DNA of 64,000 nt from UMGS172 sp045637775 (GCA_045637775.1 JAZUAC010000042.1:91904-155903), one strand, 5' to 3'; counted from the stretch's first letter, positions 34,242-42,824 are shown. Made by a program: numbers and translations. Notes: generated by a model from the sequence alone, not told the origin.

Positions 34242-36071
34242 ATGCCAAAAGCAGAAAATTTGAGAAACGTTGCCATCATTGCTCACGTTGACCACGGTAA
34301 GACTACCTTGGTTGACCAGTTGTTGCGTCAAAGCGGTACTTTTCGTCAGAATGAGCAGGTGGCGGAGAGAGTTATGGACTCGGGTGACCTTGAAAGAGAA
34401 AGAGGAATCACCATCCTTTCCAAGAACACAAGTGTTATGTACGGCGATATTAAGATAAACATTGTCGATACTCCGGGACATGCTGATTTCGGCGGTGAGG
34501 TTGAACGAATCCTCATGATGGTTGACGGTGTTGTTTTGTTGGTCGACGCTTTTGAGGGTTGCATGCCCCAGACAAGATTTGTTTTGAAAAAGGCTTTGGG
34601 TCTTGGCAAAAAGGCTATTGTCGTTGTTAATAAGATCGACCGTCCCATGGCTCGCCCCAAAGAGGTTGTTGATGAGGTTCTTGACCTCTTTATTGAGCTT
34701 GGTGCCGATGATGAGCAGATCGAGTTCCCGGTAGTTTATGCTTCGGGTCGTGACGGTTATGCTTCACTTGATCCCGATAATATGGGAACCGATTTGAAGC
34801 CTTTGTACGATGCTATCATTAATGAAATCGATGCTCCCGAGGGTGATATTGAAGGACCTACTCAGGTTCTTTTCTCCAATATCGATTATGACGATTATAT
34901 TGGCCGTATCGGCGTTGGTCGTGTTGAAAGAGGTAGCCTTAAGGTTGGTCAGAATGTAGCCCTCTGCCATGAAGACGGAACTCATAAGAATGTTAAAATA
35001 ACAAAACTGTTCCTCTTTGAGGGACTTCGCAGAGTTGAAGTTCAAGAGGCTCCGTTTGGTGAGTTGGTTTCGGTTGCAGGTATTGCCGACCTTAACATTG
35101 GTGAAACGGTTTGCGACCCCGAGCACATTGAACCGTTGCCTTCTATCAAGATTGATGAACCTACTTTGTCGATGAACTTCATGCTCAATAACTCACCTTT
35201 TGCAGGTAAAGAGGGTAAGTTTGTTACCTCGCGTAACCTTCGTGACCGCCTTTTCAAAGAGGTTGAGACTAATGTAAGTATGCGTGTAGAGGAAACCGAT
35301 TCGGCCGACACCTTTAAGGTTTCGGGTCGCGGTGAGTTGCATTTGTCCATCCTTATTGAGCAGATGCGTCGCCAAGGTTATGAGTTCCAGGTTTCTCCGC
35401 CCGAGGTTATTTATAAAACCGATGCCAACGGCAAAAAGTTGGAACCTATTGAGCTTTTGATGATAGAGGTTCCCGAGGAATATGTCGGTTCGGTCATGGA
35501 ACGTCTTGGCACCCGTCATGCCGAGCTGCAAAATATGGGTACACGTGATACAGGACTTACACATCTTGAGTTCTTGATTCCTGCACGCGGACTTATCGGC
35601 TATCGTTCACAGTTTATGACCGATACCAACGGTAACGGTATTATGAACCACATTTTCCACGGATATGAGGAATATAAGGGTGATATCGAAAACCGTCTTA
35701 CCGGTTCTTTGATTGTTCATGAATCGGGTGAATCAACAGGCTACGGACTTTTTAATACCCAGTCTCGTGGTAAGCTGTTTATCGGTCCCGGTGTTCCCGT
35801 TTACGAGGGTATGATCATCGGTGAAAACCCCAAGAATGAGGATATTGTATGTAACGTCTGCAAGAAAAAGGCGGCTACCAATATGCGTGCCGCAGGCTCT
35901 GACGATGCATTGAAGCTTACACCTCCGTCTATAATGAGTCTTGAACAGTCGTTGGAATTTATCAAGTCTGATGAGTTGGTTGAGATAACTCCCGAATCCA
36001 TCCGCTTGAGAAAGCGAATTCTTGACAAAGAAACCCGAATGAAGTACGAAAGCAGATTGAGAAAGCAGTAA
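34242..36071 (+). CDS. typA: Translational GTPase TypA/BipA
   Basis: This 609-residue ribosome-associated GTPase is of the EF-G/LepA class and is involved in ribosome assembly and stress adaptation. The G motifs are clear: AHVDHGKTT (about residues 14-22), RGITI, DTPGHADFGGE (about 75-85) and NKIDRP (about 130-135). The C-terminal TypA-specific part carries QSRGKLFIGPG. Length is normal. The stop codon TAA overlaps the next gene's ATG by one base, so the downstream exonuclease is probably translated by coupling. Confidence 0.96.
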   Translation: MPKAENLRNVAIIAHVDHGKTTLVDQLLRQSGTFRQNEQVAERVMDSGDLERERGITILSKNTSVMYGDIKINIVDTPGHADFGGEVERILMMVDGVVLLVDAFEGCMPQTRFVLKKALGLGKKAIVVVNKIDRPMARPKEVVDEVLDLFIELGADDEQIEFPVVYASGRDGYASLDPDNMGTDLKPLYDAIINEIDAPEGDIEGPTQVLFSNIDYDDYIGRIGVGRVERGSLKVGQNVALCHEDGTHKNVKITKLFLFEGLRRVEVQEAPFGELVSVAGIADLNIGETVCDPEHIEPLPSIKIDEPTLSMNFMLNNSPFAGKEGKFVTSRNLRDRLFKEVETNVSMRVEETDSADTFKVSGRGELHLSILIEQMRRQGYEFQVSPPEVIYKTDANGKKLEPIELLMIEVPEEYVGSVMERLGTRHAELQNMGTRDTGLTHLEFLIPARGLIGYRSQFMTDTNGNGIMNHIFHGYEEYKGDIENRLTGSLIVHESGESTGYGLFNTQSRGKLFIGPGVPVYEGMIIGENPKNEDIVCNVCKKKAATNMRAAGSDDALKLTPPSIMSLEQSLEFIKSDELVEITPESIRLRKRILDKETRMKYESRLRKQ

Positions 36072-36973
36072 TGGAATATATTATTCTTGATAACGAGTGG
36101 CATACGCCATATTGTAAAATCAACGGAAAATGTATAAACGAACTGATAGAGATTGGTGCGGTCAAGTTGGATGAAAACCTGAACGAGATCTCTCGCTTCA
36201 GTGTGCTCATCAAGTCTACCTTCACTAAAAAATTAAGCACCCGTTTTCAGCGGTTGACCAACATCACAACCGAAGAAATGCTCCAAAACGGCATGACATT
36301 CGACCAAGCGGTTGACCTTTACTGTGAATGGGCAGGAACCGAAGCTGTTACTATGACATGGAGCAATTCCGACCTTTATGTTTTGTTGGAAAACTTCAGA
36401 TTAAGGCGCAGGATAAACACGGTACCGATTATCGCAAAGTATCTTGATCTGCAAAAGTATGTCCAGAACGAGATGATCAGGCGTGGCAGTAATATTACTT
36501 CGCAGGTTTCGGTCAGCAACATGGCTATTATGCTTGGCATTCCGATTGACGGAATTGGTCTTCACCGTGCATTGGACGATAGTTTGCTTTGTGCTGAAAT
36601 GTTACGTAAGGTTTATAACAAAGAACGCTTGCTGTCGTGTGTTATCGACACATCAGTGCCGGATTATTATGCAAGGCTGACATTTAAGGCTTACATAATA
36701 CGCGATATCAACAGTCCGCTTATCAATAAAAAGAAGATGGAGTTCAACTGTGATAAATGCGGTCAGGAAGCACGAAGGACAACAGCGTGGGCATTTAAGG
36801 GACATTCTTTCAGAGCTGATTTTGCTTGTAGCTGCGGTTACAAGTTTATCGGAAGAGTAACCTTTAAGAAGTATTACGATAAGGTTGTCGTTAAGAGAAG
36901 TGCCGTTCCTATTCCCACGGCTTTAAAGGTTGTGGAAAAATCAGAAACTGTTGCTGAAGAAACTAAATCATAA
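36071..36973 (+). CDS. DEDDh-type 3'-5' exonuclease with C-terminal zinc ribbon
   Basis: This 300-residue protein has an RNase T/KapD-like exonuclease domain (about residues 1-185). Metal-binding residues are visible as D-N-E near 7-9, an Asp in WSNSDLYVL near 103, and H-R-A-L-D-D near 174-179. A zinc ribbon follows (about 218-262) with CDKCGQ and CSCG, then a basic tail. Such enzymes trim RNA or single-stranded DNA; the target here is unknown. The one-base overlap with typA suggests joint expression, perhaps linking it to ribosome or RNA maintenance. Confidence 0.8.
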   Translation: MEYIILDNEWHTPYCKINGKCINELIEIGAVKLDENLNEISRFSVLIKSTFTKKLSTRFQRLTNITTEEMLQNGMTFDQAVDLYCEWAGTEAVTMTWSNSDLYVLLENFRLRRRINTVPIIAKYLDLQKYVQNEMIRRGSNITSQVSVSNMAIMLGIPIDGIGLHRALDDSLLCAEMLRKVYNKERLLSCVIDTSVPDYYARLTFKAYIIRDINSPLINKKKMEFNCDKCGQEARRTTAWAFKGHSFRADFACSCGYKFIGRVTFKKYYDKVVVKRSAVPIPTALKVVEKSETVAEETKS

Positions 36974-36980
36974 TAAATAT

Positions 36981-37018
36981 TCACCCATACATTCACATAA
37001 AATGTATGGGTGATTTTT
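36981..37018 (+). terminator. Strong hairpin ending one base before the next start codon
   Basis: The stem TCACCCATACATT (36981-36993) / AATGTATGGGTGA (37001-37013) is perfect over 13 bp and is followed by TTTTT (37014-37018). The ATG of the AGCS gene begins at 37019, and its only plausible ribosome site (GGGTGA) lies inside the stem. Confidence 0.8.
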
Positions 37019-38326
37019 ATGGGGTTTGTTTCATTTTTCTGCGCCGCTTTACTAATGGTCAACGGTTTATATCTTACCGTAAGCTCAAAATTCTTTCAGT
37101 TTTCCCGTTTGGGGTTAGTGTTCAATGTCACTATCAAAAAACTTATAAAAAGCCGCGACTCGGGTGGATTTAAGGCAATGTCGATAGCCTTGGGAAGCAC
37201 TATCGGAATAGGGAATATCATAGGTGTTGCCGCGGCTATAACGGTTGGCGGTGCAGGTGCTGTTTTTTGGATGCTTGTCACGGGATTTCTTGGGATGATA
37301 ATAAAGTTCGCCGAGGTTTATATCTGCGTGAAAGAAGCAAAAAACAGTCACCGAAATTGCGGAGGGCCGATGTATGTTTTAAGCAAAATGGCTTCGGGAA
37401 AATTTAAAGTCATTGGATGCTTTTTTGCTGGCGTTACAGTGCTCGCCTCATTTTTTGCAGGTAACCTAATGCAATCAAAGGCGGTTTATCGCTTTGCACA
37501 CATAGGTTTTGATATTGGTGTTTTACCAGTTACTTTAGTTTTGTTACCGATATTGTTTGTAATACTCATCGGAAAAGACCGATTATATCAAAATTTTTCG
37601 GCGATTTTTGTGCCCATAATGGCTGTTTTTTATATATCGGCGGTATCGGTGATTATTTTTATGAATTTTAAAAACGTGCCGAATGTTATTATTTCGGTTT
37701 TGACGTCTGCTTTTGGGTTCAAACAAGCTGTGGGTGGCTTTAGCGGCGCCGTGATTTCTGCAGCTTTGAGAACGGGTGTCATGAAAGGGTTGTTTACCCA
37801 CGAGGCCGGTATGGGCAGTGCACCGATAGCTCATTCTTGCGCCGAAAAAACCGACCCGTTCAGTCAAGGATGTTGGGGAATAGTTGAGGTTTTTATAGAC
37901 ACGGTTGTTGTCTGTATGTTGACAGCACTTGCGGTTTTGTCGTCACCGATTTATCAGAATTATTCTATCAATGACCCTTTTCAGCTTATCTGTGAAATAT
38001 TTGAAAGCGTTTTCGGTGGATTAGGTATCAAGGCTTTAAGTCTTTCGGCTATTCTTTTTGCTTTTGCGTCAATAGTCGGTTGGTCTTACTACGGAGTAAA
38101 GGCTTTGGAATTTTTTACAAAACGGTCAAGTGCCAAAAAAATGTATATTGTCATGTTTCTTGTGGCAGTACCGCTGTCTTGTGTTGTAAGTGACTCTTTT
38201 GCATGGGTATTGACAGATATTTTTAATTCAATGATGCTCATTCCTAACTCTATCATGCTGACGCTTATGGGAGGAGAGGCAGTTAGACCGTTATCAAAAA
38301 TTAAAAAGGTGCTTGAAATAGGGTAG
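37019..38326 (+). CDS. Alanine/glycine:cation symporter (AGCS family)
   Basis: This symporter of about 435 residues has some ten membrane helices and imports alanine, glycine or a related amino acid with Na+. Family signatures are STIGIGNIIGVAAAI (about residues 60-74), GGPMYVLSKM (about 117-126) and THEAGMGSAPIAHS (about 260-273). The N-terminus is slightly short for the family. ATG 37019 is immediately after the T-run of a strong hairpin. The GTG at 37010 lies in the stem, so the start region is structurally unusual and may be regulated. It ends about 30 bases before a radical SAM gene. Confidence 0.88.
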   Translation: MGFVSFFCAALLMVNGLYLTVSSKFFQFSRLGLVFNVTIKKLIKSRDSGGFKAMSIALGSTIGIGNIIGVAAAITVGGAGAVFWMLVTGFLGMIIKFAEVYICVKEAKNSHRNCGGPMYVLSKMASGKFKVIGCFFAGVTVLASFFAGNLMQSKAVYRFAHIGFDIGVLPVTLVLLPILFVILIGKDRLYQNFSAIFVPIMAVFYISAVSVIIFMNFKNVPNVIISVLTSAFGFKQAVGGFSGAVISAALRTGVMKGLFTHEAGMGSAPIAHSCAEKTDPFSQGCWGIVEVFIDTVVVCMLTALAVLSSPIYQNYSINDPFQLICEIFESVFGGLGIKALSLSAILFAFASIVGWSYYGVKALEFFTKRSSAKKMYIVMFLVAVPLSCVVSDSFAWVLTDIFNSMMLIPNSIMLTLMGGEAVRPLSKIKKVLEIG

Positions 38327-38363
38327 AAGAAACTGTATAATAGCCTTCAAAGAAGGTGATTAT

Positions 38364-39239
38364 TTGAAGTGCTTTGAATGTCCGCGAAAATGCGGTGCAG
38401 AACGAAATGAAACAATAGGAAAGGGTTATTGCAAAATGCCCGAAGCACCAATTGTTGCAAGGGCAGGTATGCACTTTTGGGAGGAACCTTGCATAAGCGG
38501 TAAAAACGGCTCGGGAACAGTGTTTTTCAGCGGTTGCAGTTTAGGCTGTGTATTTTGTCAGAACGAGGAAATATCGCACAAAAATTATGGCAAGCCCATT
38601 ACTGTTGAGCGCCTTGCTGAGATATTCAAAGAGCTTGAGGAAACAGGGGTACATAACATCAACCTTGTTAATCCGACACATTATGTTCACTCAATTAAAA
38701 AAGCTTTGGGAAAATATAAACCGGGTATACCTATTGTGTATAATTCAGGTGGATATGACACGGTTGAAACCATTAAAGAAGCATCTCAGTTTGTTGATAT
38801 CTTTTTGATGGATATGAAGTATCGTTCAAACGACCGAGCTTTAAAGTATTCAAAGGCTAAAGATTATCCGCAAGTTTCGGCAGATGCTGTTTTGAAATGT
38901 GCTGAGACCATTAAAGAAAACATCTTCAATGTAGATGGTATTATGCAAAAGGGACTTATAATTCGCCATTTGATAATGCCTCAGGGTACAAACGATGCTA
39001 TTGAGGTTATAAAATGGGTTGAGCAGAATGTGCCTTGGGCGGTTTTAAGCCTTATGAGCCAGTACACACCGCACGGTGACCTTTCGGAGTTTAAGGAAAT
39101 CGACCGAAAAATAACCAAACGTGAGTATAACAAGGTTTTGGATTTTGCCGCAGAGTGTAAGATTGAGAATATCTACATGCAGGACACCTCAAGCGGTGAT
39201 GAAAAATATATCCCACCGTTTGATTTGAGTGGTGTATAA
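38364..39239 (+). CDS. Radical SAM protein, pyruvate formate-lyase-activase-like
   Basis: This 291-residue protein has an N-terminal Cys-rich segment (CFECPRKCG ... CKM), then the SAM-cluster motif CSLGCVFC (Cys near residues 57, 61 and 64), and a TIM-barrel-like core with VDIFLMDMKY. The family is related to the PflA/AMMECR1-linked radical SAM proteins whose substrates are mostly unknown. I choose TTG 38364 because AAGGTGA lies six bases upstream and the first Cys-rich motif begins at once. No glycyl radical enzyme adjoins it; the one in this window has its own activase. Confidence 0.82.
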   Translation: MKCFECPRKCGAERNETIGKGYCKMPEAPIVARAGMHFWEEPCISGKNGSGTVFFSGCSLGCVFCQNEEISHKNYGKPITVERLAEIFKELEETGVHNINLVNPTHYVHSIKKALGKYKPGIPIVYNSGGYDTVETIKEASQFVDIFLMDMKYRSNDRALKYSKAKDYPQVSADAVLKCAETIKENIFNVDGIMQKGLIIRHLIMPQGTNDAIEVIKWVEQNVPWAVLSLMSQYTPHGDLSEFKEIDRKITKREYNKVLDFAAECKIENIYMQDTSSGDEKYIPPFDLSGV

Positions 39240-39245
39240 ATGTCT

Positions 39246-39301
39246 GTCATTCTGAATGAAGTGAAGAATCTATTGAGATTTTTTGTTTCATTCGGAATGA
39301 C
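39246..39301. repeat. REP-like palindromic repeat
   Basis: GTCATTCTGAATGAA (39246-39260) and TTCATTCGGAATGAC (39287-39301) form an imperfect inverted repeat around a GAAGAATCT / AGATT core. The ends resemble a widespread bacterial intergenic palindrome with GTCATTCTGA tips. It may also act as a terminator for the radical SAM gene. Confidence 0.6.
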
Positions 39302-39310
39302 TTTTATTTT

Positions 39311-39340
39311 GTCATAAATCAAAGCTCTAACACATAAAAT
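39311..39340 (+). promoter_or_regulatory. Putative sigma-E promoter of spoIVA
   Basis: GTCATAAAT (39311-39319) and CATAAAAT (39333-39340) are spaced 13 bases and resemble the sigma-E -35 and -10 elements. SpoIVA is a sigma-E gene in B. subtilis. Confidence 0.5.
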
Positions 39341-39370
39341 TAAGCAAAGCAAAAATTCGGAGGAATGTTT

Positions 39371-40849
39371 ATGACAAGTACAAGTATCTACGGTGATATA
39401 GCGGCACGTACGGGTGGCGACATTTATATTGGTGTTGTTGGTCCCGTAAGAACAGGCAAATCGACCTTTATAAAGAAGTTTATGGACACCCTTGTGATAC
39501 CAAATATCGACGGTGAGTATCAGAAGGAACGTGCTAACGATGAGCTTCCGCAATCGGCAGGCGGTAGGACTATTATGACTACCGAACCGAAATTTGTGCC
39601 CGAAAAGGGTGTGAAAATCGACCTTGATAACAATGTTTCCATGAATGTCCGACTTATCGATTGCGTTGGCTACATAGTCCCAAGCTCCTACGGATATATT
39701 GAGGATGATAATCCAAGAATGGTAATGACACCGTGGTTCCAAGATCCCGTACCCTTTAATATGGCTGCTGAATACGGTACAAAAAAGGTTATAACTGAGC
39801 ATTCGACTATTGGTCTTGTCATTACTACCGACGGTAGTATCAGTGATATTCCGCGTGAGGAATATGCCGAAGCCGAAGAAAGGGTCATAAATGAACTAAA
39901 AGCCATAAATAAGCCGTTTGTGGTGCTCATGAACAGTATGTACCCCAACTCCGAATCAGCTCAAAGCACGGCAGAGGAGATAGCTGAAAAATATGATGTT
40001 GCGGTGAAACCTATCAACTGTCTTGAGCTGGATGAGCAGGATATAACCGAAATTTTGACCGAAATGCTTTATGAGTTCCCGATAAAGGAAATAAAGATCA
40101 AATTACCAATGTGGATTACCGCTTTAGAGAGTGACCATTGGTTACAAAAGCAGATGTACTCAAGCATTTTGAAATCGGCAGTTGATTTAAGTAAGGTTTC
40201 CGATATAAACACCTTTGGCAAACGTTTATCTGGATGCGAAAATGTGACATACTGCGCTGTTGACGAGGTTGAACTTGGAACAGGCAGTGTCACAGTAATG
40301 GCTGATATTGACCACGACCTATTCTATAAGGTTTTGAAAGAATCAACAGGTGTTGATATAAATAATGAACAACAGTTGATGAAAGAGATTATAGAGTTTT
40401 CAAATATCAAGAAGGAATACTACCGCTTTAAAAACGCCTTGGATGAGGTTGAGGCAACGGGTTACGGTATTGTTATGCCCGAGATAGATGAGCTTTCATT
40501 GGAAGAGCCTGAAATAGTAAAGCAGGGAGGACGATATGGTGTGCGTTTGCGCGCATCGGCACCGTCTATCCACATGATGAAGGCCAATATCACCACCGAA
40601 GTAAGCCCAATTGTCGGTTCCGAAAAACAGTCCGAAGACCTTGTGATGTATCTGCTTAATGAGTTTGAGGAAGAACCAACAAAGATTTGGGACTCCAATA
40701 TATTCGGAAAATCGTTGCATGAGCTTGTAAACGAAGGCTTGCATACAAAGCTGGCAAGAATGCCTTCGGACGCTCGAATGCGCTTACAAGAAACATTAGA
40801 GCGTGTTATAAACGAAGGTTGTTCGGGACTCATTTGCATCATTCTTTAG
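39371..40849 (+). CDS. spoIVA: Stage IV sporulation protein A, coat-basement ATPase
   Basis: This 492-residue protein has the same length as the B. subtilis one. SpoIVA polymerises on the outer forespore membrane with ATP and anchors the spore coat. It opens with IYGDIAARTGGDIYIGVVGP and a Walker A GPVRTGKST (about residues 24-32); the C-terminus carries the membrane-associating end GCSGLICIIL. ATG 39371 is preferred because GGAGG at 39359-39363 is 7 bases upstream; the ATG at 39365 would be too close. Confidence 0.96.
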   Translation: MTSTSIYGDIAARTGGDIYIGVVGPVRTGKSTFIKKFMDTLVIPNIDGEYQKERANDELPQSAGGRTIMTTEPKFVPEKGVKIDLDNNVSMNVRLIDCVGYIVPSSYGYIEDDNPRMVMTPWFQDPVPFNMAAEYGTKKVITEHSTIGLVITTDGSISDIPREEYAEAEERVINELKAINKPFVVLMNSMYPNSESAQSTAEEIAEKYDVAVKPINCLELDEQDITEILTEMLYEFPIKEIKIKLPMWITALESDHWLQKQMYSSILKSAVDLSKVSDINTFGKRLSGCENVTYCAVDEVELGTGSVTVMADIDHDLFYKVLKESTGVDINNEQQLMKEIIEFSNIKKEYYRFKNALDEVEATGYGIVMPEIDELSLEEPEIVKQGGRYGVRLRASAPSIHMMKANITTEVSPIVGSEKQSEDLVMYLLNEFEEEPTKIWDSNIFGKSLHELVNEGLHTKLARMPSDARMRLQETLERVINEGCSGLICIIL

Positions 40850-40869
40850 TTTTTAATTTCAATAATAAT

Positions 40870-40908
40870 GAACCAAGCAGGGCGATAGGCTCTGCTTGGT
40901 TCGGCTTT
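40870..40908 (+). terminator. Hairpin terminator after spoIVA
   Basis: An 11-bp perfect stem GAACCAAGCAG (40870-40880) / CTGCTTGGTTC (40892-40902) is followed by GGCTTTT. The T-run is short. Confidence 0.65.
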
Positions 40909-41025
40909 TAGTGGGATTGGCACCATTGTGCGGCTTTGAATCCTTCAGTTTTTGCAATATAAAACACTGATTAATATAATTTTTAGAAAATTTTTGAAAT
41001 TTTTCCTCTAAATGCGAATAATTCC

Positions 41026-41056
41026 TATTGACAAATAGAAAAGAATGTGTTATAGT
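41026..41056 (+). promoter_or_regulatory. Promoter and possible operator of the Fur/PerR-type gene
   Basis: TTGACA (41029-41034) and TATAGT (41051-41056) are 16 bases apart. The -35 box is centred in the inverted repeat CTATT-GACA-AATAG (41026-41039), which may be a regulator site. Confidence 0.6.
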
Positions 41057-41098
41057 ATAGTCACAGCAAGAGAGCTGAACAAAAAACGGAGGGAGCGT

Positions 41099-41485
41099 AT
41101 GGAACAAAGAGCCAAGCATTTTAAAAAACGTGACGCTATTCTAAACTGTGTTAAATGCACAAAAGTTCATCCGTCAGCCGATTGGGTCTTTGCTCAATTA
41201 AAACCCGATATTCAAAATCTTTCCTTGGGAACTGTTTACAGAAATTTGGCTCTGTTTAAAGAGCAAGGTTTGATAATAAGCCTTGGAACGGTTAAGGGAA
41301 TAGAAAGGTTTGACGGTAACACTGATCCGCATGTTCACTTTATCTGTAACGAATGTGGCAGTGTTTTAGATCTCGAGTCGGTCGAGATTCCGGAAAGTCT
41401 TGCAAATTCAGTGGCAAGCGATAACGGATTGGTTGTTAATAACTGCAGTTTGACCTTCACAGGTCTATGCAGTCAATGTAAATAA
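41099..41485 (+). CDS. Fur family transcriptional regulator (PerR-like)
   Basis: This 128-residue metalloregulator has a winged helix (about residues 1-80, with SLGTVYRNLALFKEQGLI). A dimerisation domain follows with the metal-site segment DPHVHFICNECG and a second CSQC near the C-terminus, giving the structural Cys4 zinc site. The linkage to a reverse rubrerythrin 30 bases downstream favours a PerR-like peroxide sensor over an iron or zinc regulator. ATG 41099 follows GGAGGG at 41088-41093; the longer frame would start inside the promoter. Confidence 0.88.
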   Translation: MEQRAKHFKKRDAILNCVKCTKVHPSADWVFAQLKPDIQNLSLGTVYRNLALFKEQGLIISLGTVKGIERFDGNTDPHVHFICNECGSVLDLESVEIPESLANSVASDNGLVVNNCSLTFTGLCSQCK

Positions 41486-41515
41486 TAAAAATTAAAATTT
41501 TTGGAGGAAATTATA

Positions 41516-42106
41516 ATGAAAAAGTTTGTATGTCCTGTTTGTGGTTATGTTCATGAGGCAGAGGTTATGCCCGAAGGTTTTGCTTGCCCCGTATGTAAGG
41601 TTCCCGGCACCAAGTTCAAGGTAATGGAAGAGGGTAAGCTTGCTGCAGAGCACGAGTACGGCATCTATGAGAAGACTGTTAAGAACAACCCCGATATTTC
41701 GGATGAAGATAAGGCATTCATCCTTGAGCAGTTAATGGCTAACTTCAACGGCGAGTGTGCCGAGGTTGGTATGTATCTCTGCATGGCTCGTATTGCTCAC
41801 CGCGAAGGCTATCCCGAAATCGGTCTTTACTGGGAAAAGGCAGCTTACGAAGAGGCAGAGCACGCAGCCAAGTTTGCCGAGCTTCTCGGAACCACTTTGG
41901 AGCCCAACATGAAGGCTACCACCAAGGATAACCTTGCATGGCGTGTTGACTGTGAGTTTGGTGCAACCCAGGGTAAATTCGATCTTGCTGCTGTTGCAAA
42001 GAAGAATGGCCTTGATGCTATCCACGATACCGTTCACGAGATGGCTCGCGACGAGGCTCGTCACGGTAAGGCACTCAAGGGCTTGCTTGATAGATATTTC
42101 AAGTAA
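41516..42106 (+). CDS. Reverse rubrerythrin
   Basis: This 196-residue protein has an N-terminal rubredoxin-type domain (CPVCGY near residues 5-10 and CPVCK near 23-27) followed by a ferritin-like diiron domain (about 50-196) with E-x-x-H pairs in EEAEHAAKF and RDEARHGK. The order is reversed relative to classical rubrerythrin. Reverse rubrerythrins reduce hydrogen peroxide and oxygen using NADH-linked electrons in clostridia, where PerR controls them. TTGGAGG stands before ATG 41516. It probably shares a transcript with the upstream regulator. Confidence 0.92.
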   Translation: MKKFVCPVCGYVHEAEVMPEGFACPVCKVPGTKFKVMEEGKLAAEHEYGIYEKTVKNNPDISDEDKAFILEQLMANFNGECAEVGMYLCMARIAHREGYPEIGLYWEKAAYEEAEHAAKFAELLGTTLEPNMKATTKDNLAWRVDCEFGATQGKFDLAAVAKKNGLDAIHDTVHEMARDEARHGKALKGLLDRYFK

Positions 42107-42160
42107 TTTCACAATAAAAAACGATTGGCGACAAATTTAGCCGCCCATAAAGAATAAACC

Positions 42161-42203
42161 AAAATAAGCGGGCGGATAATATATCCGTCCGCTTATTTTC
42201 AAT
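42161..42203 (+). terminator. Terminator after reverse rubrerythrin
   Basis: An 18-bp stem AAAATAAGCGGGCGGATA / TATCCGTCCGCTTATTTT has one G-T pair and a three-base loop. Confidence 0.85.
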
Positions 42204-42223
42204 AATTTAAAAGGAGGAGATTT

Positions 42224-42649
42224 ATGAAAAAATTATTAGTTCTTGTGTTTGCTATATTATTGGTATCGGTGTTCTCGGCTTGCGGAGGAGCTAATAGAAA
42301 TATCTCCTCTGTGAAAAGTACAGTTAGTTCAAATGATCGCATTTCTTCGGATAATGGAGATGTGATATCGAAAATCGCCGAGAGTTTTGTTCCAAACAAT
42401 GCTTCATTTGCCTTGAATTCGACCGATAAGCAAAAGATTTCGGTTGAAAACGCCAAGAACATTGCGCTAGAGCACGCAGGATTTAATGCTAACCAGGTTG
42501 AGTTCCTTCGCGCTGAGCTCGATTTTGACGACGGTGTTTATAAGTATGAAATTGAATTTGAAAAAGACAGATTTGAGTATGATTATGATATCGAAGCTTA
42601 TTCGGGCAAGATTTTAAAATCTGAAAAAGACCGTGAAGATTTTGATTGA
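42224..42649 (+). CDS. Lipoprotein with PepSY-like domain
   Basis: This 141-residue protein has a lipoprotein signal (lipobox FSAC, Cys near residue 20) and a Ser-rich linker. Its C-terminal PepSY-like domain (about 70-138) carries the pattern ENAKNIALEHAG and YDIEAYSGKILKSE. PepSY domains often occur in secreted or membrane proteins that inhibit peptidases or sense envelope conditions. GGAGGAG precedes ATG 42224. A decayed copy of its C-terminus lies just downstream. Confidence 0.82.
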   Translation: MKKLLVLVFAILLVSVFSACGGANRNISSVKSTVSSNDRISSDNGDVISKIAESFVPNNASFALNSTDKQKISVENAKNIALEHAGFNANQVEFLRAELDFDDGVYKYEIEFEKDRFEYDYDIEAYSGKILKSEKDREDFD

Positions 42650-42650
42650 T

Positions 42651-42707
42651 TGTTAATTGTATTTTGTCAATAGACTGCGTGCTTGCGAAGTGCCAAATAA
42701 TTAACAA
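42651..42707. repeat. Short inverted repeat inserted between PepSY gene and remnant
   Basis: TTGTTAATT (about 42651-42659) and AATTAACAA (about 42699-42707) bracket about 40 bases. This could be a remnant of a small mobile palindromic element or simply a hairpin. Confidence 0.4.
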
Positions 42708-42715
42708 TTGTCTAA

Positions 42716-42814
42716 AAAACCGTTGGCATCGACCGGATAGCAGAATATTGTACTGTTGATATCAAAGCATATGATGGTTCGGTGATAAAGAGCGAGCGCG
42801 AAAGAAACGATTAA
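42716..42814 (+). pseudogene. Remnant of a second PepSY-domain protein
   Basis: In one frame, ending at TAA 42812-42814, this stretch encodes DIKAYDGSVIKSERERND. It aligns with the end of the preceding gene (DIEAYSGKILKSEKDREDFD). No start codon, signal peptide or N-terminal half remains. It looks like the tail of a tandem paralogue lost by deletion, or a duplicated 3' end. Confidence 0.6.
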
Positions 42815-42824
42815 ACAAAACATA

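Noticed and set aside
38364..39239. Activase for the glycyl radical enzyme of this window
   Set aside because: The enzyme at 54033-56057 has its own adjacent activase, and this protein lies 15 kb away beside spoIVA.
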